Shown in pieces: positions 38,201 through 49,009 of a stretch of DNA of 64,000 bases. A program made the position numbers and the translations under genes. The notes beneath the pieces were generated by a model. It saw nothing but the letters and a program-made list of their open reading frames with translations. It searched no databases and was not told the origin of the DNA. Each line of letters opens with the position of its first letter. The stretch's first letter is position 1. The stretch is from Trichoderma breve. Lineage: Eukaryota > Ascomycota > Sordariomycetes > Hypocreales > Hypocreaceae. The stretch lies in contig NC_079233.1 of NCBI RefSeq assembly GCF_028502605.1, positions 868,001-932,000 on the forward strand. Direction: 5' to 3'.

Positions 38201-39214
38201 CGGGCGGGCAGCTGCGTGTTGGCATCATCCTCTTGTAGGCATCGAATAAAGGAATAGTATCACCTATAGCTCCAACTTACAAGTAGTACATATTCAATTT
38301 TGTAAGCCGTCTTGTACATGTTACACTCCGCCTTAGGCATGATCGGGGCATCTGGGAGAGTCACACAGACAGCCGGAGGGCAAAAAAGACAACTTGCTAC
38401 AAACAGAAGCTTGAAGACTTGGCAGACCATACCCTTGACGGGTAAATGAGTGTGGGGAACGAGCACTAGCACGGAGGACTCCGTACATGCAATGCACGGC
38501 CGTCCAAACGAGGAGCCTTGCACCGTACTTCGTGCTGCTTCGGGATAGCCACCCCAGACGGCCTGCTTCGCGAAGGAATAAGCCCGAGCTACTTGTACAG
38601 CATTAAGATGCCACCTTGAATCACTTTTCACGTGTGTGGAAGATCGTGGGTCCTTCCATTCGAAGCGAGCCGCTGGAATCATAGTCCGGAATAAAAAATA
38701 TGTTGCTATGCTCATAATTGATTCAAGTACATGTTGGTTTCCTTGCAGTGCCGCCAGCTGGTGAGCCGTCAACCAAGGAGAATAAGAAGACAAGGAGAAT
38801 TAATCAAGCGGTGGCGGATTTCATCAATCCACGGCTAGGCGGTCGGATCGGCCACGAGAAACCCTGTTCACCGTCCTGTCCCTCGAAGGATCGGATAGTA
38901 CTGCTGCTTCTGCTGCTGGTAGTGCGTCGTAGCATAGTGCTATTGGCGGCCATCGCTCGACCCACTCGTCTGCCATCTCAACACGTCCTCGTTTCAACGA
39001 CTCAAGATCAAGGACTGTATCTAACCCCCTGAGGGACACGTGATTATAGCATGTGGTTAACCCTTATCGTGCGCGAGTGCATGCTTTCTCAACGGCTTGG
39101 TAGAGAACAAATGACTGGACAAGTATTGGGTTAGTGCTCTTTGGTTGCTCCGCTAGACCGGGTAAGCAGTGTCTGCCATGTAATATCGAATAACCACTTT
39201 TAACCCCAGTACAA
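32276..39214. other. gene-free stretch, 6.9 kb
   Basis: This is the largest gap. Many frames of 60-180 codons occur on both strands, none with family resemblance or fungal splice continuity. It is rich in GTAC words: TACGAGTA or its complement at 32833, 32993, 35558 and 36443. It also has GT-rich runs (32815-32850), poly-T (about 36093-36108) and a tandem 10-bp duplication CCTAGCAGTA (about 36760-36779). The part nearest 32.3 kb is the promoter of the dsRBD-like gene. Confidence 0.45.
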
Positions 39215-40993
39215 TTAGAAGCTCTCCTTCGACAAGAAGTAATTTCGAATCTCGTCGACTCTGTGTTGAGGAATTGCATAGACGGGATGGGTGGTCGCAA
39301 TCCGGTCTTCTTCGTCAAAGATTTGGACTCCATTCGTGTGAGGTGACGCCTCCCAGCGATCGTCTCCAAGAAGGGTTTCATCGGCACGAGAGGCAACCAA
39401 ACGCCACTTGGTTTGTGCGGAGCTGAGGCCAGATAGAACGTAGCATGAGTGGTACGCGTCCGAGTACCTGTGAGGAAAAAAAAAATAAGGCATCAGTGTG
39501 ATTGCTCTGCAAAGTCTCGCCCTGAGGAAGGGAGCACCCACTTGCTAGGTTTGTCCCTCAGTCCACCCCTCTTAGACATGTCTTGACAGCAGCAAAGGAT
39601 GTATCGAATCAAACCATTTCGGCTGAACAAGCTGTCGTCTGCATCGGTGGCTTCGAGCGGGCGACCTGCAGGGCCAGCTGTCGGCCCCTCAGGCCCGCTC
39701 AGACTGGCCTCGATCAGGGGCCAACATCCGCCAACCCAGTGGCTATAACAGCCGTCGACAAGCTTGTTCGTGCGGCCTGAAAAGCCACCTTCTGGAGCAT
39801 ACTGGCGAGATGAGAGCCAAGAGATAAGACGTGGCACATCCATGTACCTACCGCGCCGGGGAACGGGTCAGAATGCAGAACTCTCATGGCACTGCGTCAA
39901 TAGACAGCACCCTAGATTGAGACACTTACCGTCTAACGCTTCGGTGTGGGGAATCAATAATTGAGAGACATCCTAGAGCACAAAAGGCGTATGCGCCATG
40001 CGCCTCGATCCCGTGCTTTGCTGACACGCCTCCCTCGTACGTCTGGCCTGGATTTCCATTCTTGTTAGACAGAGGGGCAATCAAGACGGGATGGTCGGGA
40101 AAAGACATGTACGGAGAGAGACAACTTACACAGCCGTACCCATTCACCCAGCCCACTAAAGAGATCAGTATGGCCAGCGGCATACGCAGGAGATTCGGGC
40201 GACAGGTTCAAGGGCAAGTTGAGCAACGAAACCACAACAGCCGCACAGTAGGCCCCCCTGAGCGAGACGTCAGTTAACAGCCCGGTATCACAGCGTGGGC
40301 GTGCCGATCAAAGACATACCGGACATCCTCCTCGCCCCCGACAGCCATCTGGAACCCACCGTCCGGCTGCTTTAGTTGGCACAACCACTTCCACATGCTT
40401 CTCCTGTCAACCACCTCGAACGCTTCGTCCCCACCAACCAGTGCCAACGCAAGAACAACTGCATACGTGGTGGCGAGGTGTGAGGCCTGGCCAAAACCCC
40501 CTCCGAATCCACCTGTTTCGTTTTGTATCGGACGCACTGTCTCGACCAGCTTGGCGCGATAAGGCTCAACATCCTCACCAAGGAGAGACAGGGCATTCAG
40601 GCACCAGTAGAATATCCACGGCCGGCTTGGATCCGCTCCCACGTACGCGCTCGGCAGCACTCCTAGCTGCTTTGTTAGGAACCTTGCATGCCGTTCCTTG
40701 TCCAGGCGAGGGATGCCATGGGAGTTGAGGTAGCGGTGTTCCTTGCCAGTCAGGAAGGGCAGAACCTCCTCGACGGTTTCATCCTGGATGTGAGATGAGT
40801 CCGTCTCCAGCGCATCGCGAATCACAGGAGGTTGCGCGAAAAGACTGGGCACGGGTGAATCAGACGTGTCTTGGTATACGCCATGCGCCGCTGGGCCTGG
40901 CTGTTGTTCCACGGCTGCGGCCATGTTGTTTCTCAGATGATGCCTAAAGATTACTCGAGGACGGTTTCGTAAAGTTGCTCGAGATTTCATCAT
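39215..40993 (-). CDS. RAM1: protein farnesyltransferase beta subunit
   Basis: Catalytic subunit that, with the Ram2 alpha subunit, attaches farnesyl to CaaX proteins such as Ras and a-factor-type pheromones. Exons are 40993-40320, 40257-40130, 40047-39930, 39847-39542 and 39467-39215 (introns 62, 82, 82 and 74 nt), giving up to 492 aa. It shows the alpha-alpha toroid repeats with the typical GGFGGG, KQPDGGFQM, TYEGGVSAKHGIEAHG and EGGFSGRTNKLVDGCYSHW segments. The zinc ligands are present: Asp and Cys in LVDGCYSHW, and His in AYHSCYVLSGLSSAQ. The start is uncertain. The ATG at 40993 adds 23 residues before a Met at 40924, which sits in a better context (ACAACATGG) and may be the true start. 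The C-terminus TTHPVYAIP matches the family. Confidence 0.94.
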
Positions 40994-43900
40994 GTGGACT
41001 CAGGGCCTTGTCATCTTTTTAGCAGGACAGCAGATGTCAACCCCGCTCATCCTCCCACCTTGCTTGTGCTTGGGAGCTATTGACAAACAGCCCGGGAACG
41101 GTAACCTCAGTATCAACTAAATGGTCAGGCCGTAACAGAACAATGGGAAGAGGAAGTCGTAGCCAAACTATTGTTGCCGGCAATATCCCGGATAGCAATT
41201 TAGCGCCCCCTCCTCTCCGCGACACCCACTTTCTGGTGCAAGCGTTGTTAGATGGGCTCCAATCCTCAACCCAACGTCCTAGCTCTGCCGAGGCTGAATA
41301 CAAGCGGCTAGACATTGGAGATGATGTTGTTGATCTGCCCGAATTGGTTGGAACCGGGCAACGTAGGTCTGCAAATACATTCTCCAGTTGCGCCATCATT
41401 ACGCCGCTGAGGGCTCTGGCTAACGGGCTCAAGGATTCGTCAATTATAAACGAAACTGAAACATATTGTTGAACCATGTTGTGGCTTTAGCCTTTAGAGT
41501 TTAATCGTTAGTGGCGATCACTTGAATGGCATTCAAACGAGATTGCTTGAGCCATTCGGGACATGGCTGTAACCCTAGATCTGAAGAGACCTATTCAGAT
41601 GGCGCCTCTTTCAGTACATCTCTTCCTACAGCCTCATCATTACCTCCGAAACCCTTCAGTTTCTCCGGAGGAAGCAACATTTTCAGGGGCCGTGGCTGTT
41701 AATGAGTTGCCTATTCTCTTACCTTGCTGCCTGTTACAGTATCTTCGTCTGTTTCATACACATTGATGTAAAGCCAATCACTGATGCCTGTTTCATGTTT
41801 GGACAGCACGTCCCCTGTTGATACCACCGTCTAGAAATTGATACCAAGGCCTGGTCATTGACTAACCAGTCAACTGGGAAGTAAGAGCGGCGATGCCTGT
41901 CATTCGGTGCTACTACTCATCGGCAATCGTAGTCCTACAGCCTATTATAGAGTGGAAGATCCTAGTCTCAGCAGGCCATGGTCTGCTACTAGCAATACTT
42001 CTAGAACAACAGTCTGCATCTTCCATCTACGAGCTGACTGTCTCTCCATCTCCACTGAGGCCCGGACACATCCGGATTACTCTGCTGCTTTGTACGATGA
42101 GGCATCAGCCATGTCCCGTTCGCCGAGTCGCACGATGACACTTCGCTTGGATGGATGGATGGCAGATGGCAGTTGACAGCCGGGTCTCGAGTCATGATTC
42201 GGCGGGGCAAAACAGCTTCTCGGCCGATTAATCCTCAAGGGTTGCTGGTGTCAGAAATCATGATTCTCAGGAGACAATATCCTCCGATCTTGTTCGTGCT
42301 GACAAGACCCTGATATTATGCAGGATTCAAAGTCTAATGGCCAGGGCTGAGATATTCCAGAGCTCCCCTGAACTGATGACCATACTCGGACCTGTAGTTG
42401 TAGTCTAGAATAACTCATAGAATGTCATGGATTAAGAGCCCTGTTAAAAACTGGGTGAGTCGTAGAGGGTTCTGGGAACGTAGTCATGCACAAATAACTC
42501 TGCCAGTAAACTTTCGCATCGGAGATTTCCGCCGCAAACAGGACGGAACAAGGTCTGTTGATCAACATCGTGGAATATCAATATGGGCAGACCCTTCAAT
42601 CAAGCATTTGGTACGAGTAGCAAGCAGTATATCATGACCGTGGGAGCATGGTAGGTATCACGCGCCGCCAAGTACGGAATACCGTCGTCGGCTGTGCAAG
42701 GGCCCTCCTCGGCTCTTGGCGGGCTTCTCTTTTGCCTTGGTCCTCCCAGATCTTCCAAAGTGGGTAATGTGATCTTGTGTCTCAGACAACCGAGGGCAGG
42801 ATGTAACACACATCAACAGCCTGAGGCGGGGTTGGGCCGGAACACGTTCGCCGAGGAAGGCATTTCCGCACTCTTTGAGTCTTTGTTGGCCAGCCGTTTA
42901 GCACTGCGTCCAGCTCAAAGTATCTCGGCGGGTCATCCCAATGCTCTTTGCCCACGGCGAGGTTTGGCGTAGCGCTCTGACCTTCCTGACTCCGGTGGCT
43001 GGCGATGGGTCTTCCAGGGGTGCCTGCTAGCAGAGTATCGCAGCGAAAATAGTACGAGATCGTGCGGTACAGTCTGCCCAAACAGAGCACGTTTGAACAC
43101 GCGCTGCAGCTAGAAGAGAGAGAGAAAAGCAGGGTAGGCTATGGGGCAATGCTGTAGCAGGGGGCCATGCCATGGCGGTTGGGCAGCGGAGCGGTTGCGG
43201 CAGTCGAGGAATTGAGAAAAAATCAGGCGAGTGGCCGTCCACGCAACAAGAAGCTGCCCGTTTGGAGCCATGCAAATGCATGACAATTGCTAGCACTAGC
43301 AGAGCAGCGCGTACCGCGACTCAGCGTGTTGTTCATGTACTCGTATGGAGCTCTATCGGCAACGGCGTTACGGAGTATAAATTTTCATCGGCTAGCGGAC
43401 CCAGATGGCGAGGTGAGGCTCAGATGTTGGCGTTGAGACTAGCCGTCGGTAGTGTTGTTACGTCGCTTAGCTAATGTAAGTCGAGTGGCTGGGGTACGGA
43501 ATGGAGAGAGCCCTTGAATGTCTGATGTAAATATAGAGTACTCCAAGTCTAACTGCGGTCTCATGATGATGAAGACTGACTGAAAGGATCAAGCATCTGA
43601 TTCGGCCGTCACCGAGGGCCAGGTCAGCAGCTTTCTACCGGTCTCGTACTACTGGCAGCTCACCATTTGCTGGGCAGATACTCGGTCGAATAGGCCTGCT
43701 TCCTGCATCGTCAAGCGGGCCAACAGACTGACGGGGAGGACGGTATCTATCCGAAGGCCAATACGCCAATCCTCCCTTGCCTTTTTAAATAAGTCCCGAG
43801 TCTCTACTTTTGTGCAATGGTCCGTCCAATGCCCACAGCCAGAGTTAACCCGATGCAGCAAAAGAGATCAAGCACTCTAAGGCACATGGGACACCCGCAT

Positions 43901-46441
43901 GCATATCTTAATGATGATCGATCGCAAAAGTGTAGGTGAATACCGATCTAGCTGGATTCTGCTTGGGCGCACATCATTCCTGCAAGCCTCACTGTAGAGG
44001 AATATGTATGTCTCGGATTCAGTGTTCTTCCAGCCCAGGCATTGTGTAGCTTAAACGGCATTAGGCAAGGGAGGCGAGGCTGGGGGATTGGCTTGGCTCA
44101 GATGTCCGCCGTCCATGTATCGAGCAAATGTGTGTTAGTCGGTATTACAGGGCAGAGTGTCTCGGCACCCTACTTTCCATGCATGCATGTATGTACTGTA
44201 CTGTATGAGTACACAAGATTTTGCAAAGGTTGGGTTCGGCCATTGTTGCATCACGCTGCCCGACTGGCTGGCGGCTATGGCGAGGACCGTGGCAAAAAGG
44301 AAAAAGGATCAATGCTTTCCGTCCGAACGATGGTGGCACTCAACGCACGCACTCGATTCGTGCCGCCCGCATTACACGTAGCAGAAGCAGAGCAGATCTA
44401 TCGAGTCTGGCCATCCATGGATGATCGGTGATAAGGGTTTAGCTGGAGCCTTAGCTGCTTTGGTGTGCACGCCACAAAATGACAGCGCATCACTCCTATG
44501 CGCAGCTCGACGGGCAATGCATCAGCGGCGGCGACGGCCAGCGAGTTATAGCATGGCATGTGTACGAGGGGGCTCCCGGGACTCTGGGGACGGATGGGGC
44601 GGCCAACCAGGGTCGCAAGCCGCCGCCTGAATCGAGGGAGGCGCTCGTTCTTGATTTCTTGTGTTTTGGTTGACCCATAGCGGGATGCTATTGGATTCTA
44701 GGTCAGTATCATGAGCTAGACGCTCGTCAAGCTGGGGAATCACCCTGTCCAGAAGCCGAAACGAATCTGCTGCGAAGGCAAACAGCGCCGCTCTGTATCC
44801 ACTCAGGCCTCGCTCTCACATTTTTTCTCACATTTGATAATTTTTACACTTTTTTCTTCTTACTTTTCCGATGAACCCTTGCTGCAATGGAACCTTGACC
44901 AGGGAGTCTAGTGGGGGGGACGCCGGAGCTTGATGTGGCTCGCTCGAATCGTGTAGTACTAGTTGGACCACGGGGGCAATATATACGATGTGCTGTCTGA
45001 AGTAGCACTCGTATGTACGTATCGTACGGAGCGCATGTGCAGTGTGAGGCGTTTGTTCGTATTTGGAAACGTGCCAAAGACGTGGCAGCCCAGATCTGGC
45101 AGAGGGCAGAGACGAAGGACTCCGGAATGAAACGCCGTTCCTTGGTGTGCGCCAAATGACGGCATCGGGACAGTGCAAATAGCCAGTGCTGGAGAGTCAT
45201 GATGCCGGACTTCGCTCCGTTTCTGCGCAGCCAAAAAACGATGCTACTGCAGTCGCTTCTTCTGGCGATGGTTTTCGCTGCGATGCTTCGTCTGGCGTTC
45301 CATCGAGGCCGTGGACAGTAAATGACGGGATCTCCGCTAGATTAAGTTAGGCTAGCAGAGGGAAGAGTCAAGCCATGGCTGGGCCTTGTCGCGCGGTGGC
45401 ACGAAGCACAGACGAGCGAGAGCTGTAAACGGCTGCTAGTATCGTAGTGTAGCAGTGTTAGTATCATGACCAGCATGATTGATAGCCTCCTTGTCCTGGT
45501 CGAGTGCATGTATGTAGCAAGGACCCCTCGGATCCTTTCTCTCCTGCGGTGTCTCGCCCCGATGCCCCTCCTGCTCCGATACGTGCGGGCAGCGCGCTCC
45601 GACACTGTGCGCGGTGCGGGCGAAGCGAGCAGCAAATGGCGCCATTGTCGCTTGGACGTGGCCAAGTCATACTGTCCTGGCGGCGACACAGTGCATTGTT
45701 TGGCTCCGATTGGGCCCTGGGGTCTGCGCCGTGGCCCTGTAGCGCTCTGTCCCCCTCTGTGGCCCTTCTGTGGCCCGCTGTGACCCTCTGTGGCTCCCTG
45801 GGGCCCTCGCTGTGGCCCTCGCTGGATCGCCGGCCGGCTGCCCCACACCTGTGCAGCTGCAGATGTGCCTTGGCGGCGCCCATTGGCTGCTCGTCCCGGC
45901 CCGGGGCTGGGCGTAAAAGCTCACCGCCTCTTCAAGCCCCCGCTCGCGATGCCTCCAAATCATGCCAACCCGCCGACCACCCACTCCAAGTCCATCCATC
46001 TCCTCAATCCCATCCATCCATCCACCACCACCTTGCCAGACTGTCTGAACTGTACAGACCACCGCACAGCACAGTAGCACCACCACGGTAGCACTGCTTT
46101 GCTTGCTTGCACTGACTAACTGACTGTCTGTCTTGTCTGGGCGCCGGAACCTGCCAGCGGCTGTTCGTCTAGGCACCCAAGAAAAGAAAAAGAGCGTCCC
46201 GTAGCGCCTTATCCAACTGGCCTGCAGCAAACCGTTTCGTTTCTCTTCGCACCCCGGACGCTTCCCTTCTCTTCCTTTTTCCCATCTCTCCCCGCCGTAA
46301 TCCCGATCATCCCTCAACGCACCGAGCGTGCCACTGCCAACATCACGAAAGAGCGGTGTCATCGGCTCAACTTCATACAATACGCCCTTTGCTCGCATCC
46401 AAGCGGAACGCTTGACTGTTCCTCTCCTCTTCTCTCCCAGA
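40994..46441. other. gene-poor stretch, 5.4 kb
   Basis: It separates RAM1 from the Zn2Cys6 gene and should contain both promoters. One region (41037-41477) is open on both strands but not recognisable. A GTGGCCCT-type minisatellite lies at 45736-45827. CCAT and CTGT short repeats occur at 45990-46030 and 46110-46135. No gene can be supported. Confidence 0.45.
45736..45827. repeat. GC-rich minisatellite, CTGTGGCCCT-type units
   Basis: About eight imperfect units of 10-12 bp based on CTGTGGCCCT follow one another, about 0.6-0.7 kb before the Zn2Cys6 start codon. The units differ by single substitutions and by the presence of an extra C or G. Confidence 0.7.
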
Positions 46442-49009
46442 ATGACCCTCGACTACAATGTCAACGGCGGGGGCGATGCCTTACTCGATCTGACCTTTGA
46501 ACAGCACCAGCGGGACCGGGCTGCTGCGTATAGCTACTCAACCACAACCACAGCTCACTCGAGTCCAGGACCTGCATCTAACCTCGTCACTGGTTCTTGG
46601 AATCTTCCCATCGACATGAACGCCAACGCCCACAACTCTCCTCCGGGAGCTCGAGGCAGCTCCCCCGAGGAATTCCACCCAAACTCGCCTCTCTCACACA
46701 TGTCCAGCCCTCACAGCCAGCACTCGCCGCTGCAGCACTCGCCCTACCAGCAACACACGAACCCTCTAACCGACTGGGCTCTTCACCACCATCAGCAACA
46801 GGCGGCTTCCGCTGCGCAGCACCAGACTTTGCCCGCTCACGACTTGTCACATTACATCCAGGAATCTACGCTATTGAACTTCAATGCCTTTCCCGGATAC
46901 CACCACCCTCTCGAATATCTACCGGCGACGACGCAGGCTGCCTTGCAGACCCATCTGCTTGAGTCACCCTTCAGCTCGATGCCTGCCTTGGATGACACCG
47001 CACACGCAATGCACTGGGGAGGCGCAGGAATGGGAAATTGGCAAGACTTTCAAAACACTCTGCAGCTCGATGGTCTGCCAACTGTTGGCAGCAATTCACC
47101 CACTGGAACGTATCTTGAGGTCCTCTCACTGCCATCCTCATCATCCGGTGATGGGTGGGCAATGGTAGACTGGGGACATCCTGGCCATGAGCTATTTCAG
47201 CCTACCCCAAGCGCCGCCATCTTCAACCCCTCGCAGACACTTCATCTGCGAACCAACTCTGATTCTTCAGATGGTGGCAACTCGGTCGAGGTCGGTAGCT
47301 TCGAGGAAATCCCCCCCTTCCCTTATTCGCCTTTCTCACCAGACTCTGATGGCCAGGCGGACAACCACAACGGACACCGGAATTGCTATTCTGCAGATGG
47401 CCACCACCACAGCCATGACAACGGCCATGGTCATAGCCATAGCCATAGCCATAGCCACAACCATAGCCCTACCACGGTAGCTGCCCCAGTCTCCATCAAG
47501 GGCGAGTCCTCCACCCGCCACAGCCCCGGCAGTGGAGCGGGCTCAGTGTCTCCCTCTTCGTCTAGCACCACCTCAAGGAGGAGCGCTGGCACGGGCATTC
47601 GCAAGAGCCCAATTGCCAAGACCCCCAAGACTGTGGTCAGGCGCATTTCCAACGGAAAGAAGGATGGATCTGTCGAGAAGAAGGTTGGCCGCAGAAAGGG
47701 TCCTCTTTTGCCAGAGCAGCGAAAGCAAGCCAGCGAGATAAGAAAGCTACGTGCTTGCCTGCGATGCAAATTCCTTAAGAAGACTTGCGATAAGGGAGAA
47801 CCTTGCGCTGGATGCCAGCCATCCCACGCTCGTCTCTGGCAAGTCCCCTGCACCCGAATTGACATCAAGGACATTGGTTACTTTATGAAGGACTGGAAGG
47901 CCGACTATGAGAGGCACATGGACCGTGGAGTATCTGTCTACAACGTCAAGGGCTTTGCCCAAAAGGAGACACTCATGTGGATCACCCACGGTTATGGCTT
48001 TGCCCTGCCTGTCATGGTTCGTGAGGTCTACGTTGCCGATGACAGTTGCTTCTCTGTCGAGTGGGTCGAATCGTATGTCACCACCAACGACACGATTGAC
48101 TTTGAGACTCGCACTGAGAAGCTCGACGTCGGCGCTGAGGGCATCCGCATTGATGCTCTCTCTGAGTATCTCGACAAGCACATTGAGGGCCCCTTTGAGG
48201 ACTTCATTGACGACCACTTTGAGGGTACTCCCTTCATCACCGAGATCCTCAAGACCGCTCACCGTTACTACGTCAAGGAGAAGATGCCTGTCATCCGAAA
48301 GGCCCTTAAGTTGGTCCTTGCTTACAACTTGACTATGCACATCACCATGGTTGAGAGCCAGGGATCCGAGATGCCGCTTGACGGCCAGATCGACGACGAG
48401 GACTCCAAGTACTACGGCCGCACCGTTGCGCCTGTCATGATCAACTTCCAGATTAAGTGTGCTCTGGCTGACATGTGGCGCGAGCTTCAGAAAGACATCC
48501 TGGAGGAGCTCTCTGCTCTCTACTCCGGTGTCTACAGCGGCGAGAAGATGAAGAACTGGCCCACCATCTTCCTCCTGGCTTCCATCCTCCTGGCTGTGTG
48601 GGAAGAGATGCAGTTTGACTGCCACTACCGCGTCCCTGACCCTGTGGCGGTGAACAAGTTCTGCAACGACATGGAAACCACCCCTGTCGGTGTTATTGTG
48701 GGCCTCTTCCACGCCATCTCTCAGAAGCTCCCGGCCTTCACCGACTGGGATACTCGTGAGCACGGCCACCTGCTTCACAACAATGTCGCCGTCTGTGATG
48801 CCATGACCGAGGTGCGACAACATGTCATCAAGCATGGTAAGTTTGCACTCCTGTGCTCCTTCAAACATGGTTACGTGAGTGGTACGGTATGCTAACGAAA
48901 CCTTTCAGAGGCTTACTTGCGAACTCGGAGAGAAGCCAAGTTTGACCGCTATGATTTTGATTCGCTTTCAAACAAGTTCTTGTCGAAGCTTGTTATTCGG
49001 GCTAACTAA
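46442..49009 (+). CDS. Zn2Cys6 zinc-cluster transcription regulator
   Basis: Exons are 46442-48836 and 48909-49009 (intron 72 nt), giving 831 aa. The binuclear zinc cluster begins at C439: CLRCKFLKKTCDKGEPCAGC followed by a sixth Cys eleven residues on (C-X2-C-X6-C-X5-C-X2-C-X11-C). It is preceded by a basic region (about 385-435). The zinc cluster is central rather than N-terminal. Residues 1-380 are Ser/Gln/His/Pro-rich and disordered, with a His-Ser repeat at about 325-343. The C-terminal 350 residues are well ordered and helical, and I do not recognise the usual fungal middle-homology region there. The open frame runs upstream to a GTG at 46328; the first in-frame ATG is at 46442. Nuclear location is expected. 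Target genes are unknown, and I cannot name an orthologue. Confidence 0.88.
47428..47466 (+). repeat. coding CATAGC repeat (His-Ser) in the zinc-cluster gene
   Basis: A hexanucleotide CATAGC repeats about five times in frame, encoding alternating His and Ser inside a wider His-rich stretch (from about 47392). The first units are near-perfect. Length variation between strains is likely. Confidence 0.75.

Noticed and set aside
38260..38793. 177-codon minus-strand frame in the 6.9-kb gap
   Set aside because: No family resemblance, irregular composition, and no promoter or splice context.
46328..46441. N-terminal extension of the zinc-cluster frame
   Set aside because: It begins at GTG within leader-like sequence. 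The ATG at 46442 is the first in frame.
47747..48868. 373-codon open frame antisense to the zinc-cluster gene
   Set aside because: It is a shadow of the strongly biased sense codons. The sense frame has the zinc cluster and continuous domain structure, and the antisense product resembles nothing.
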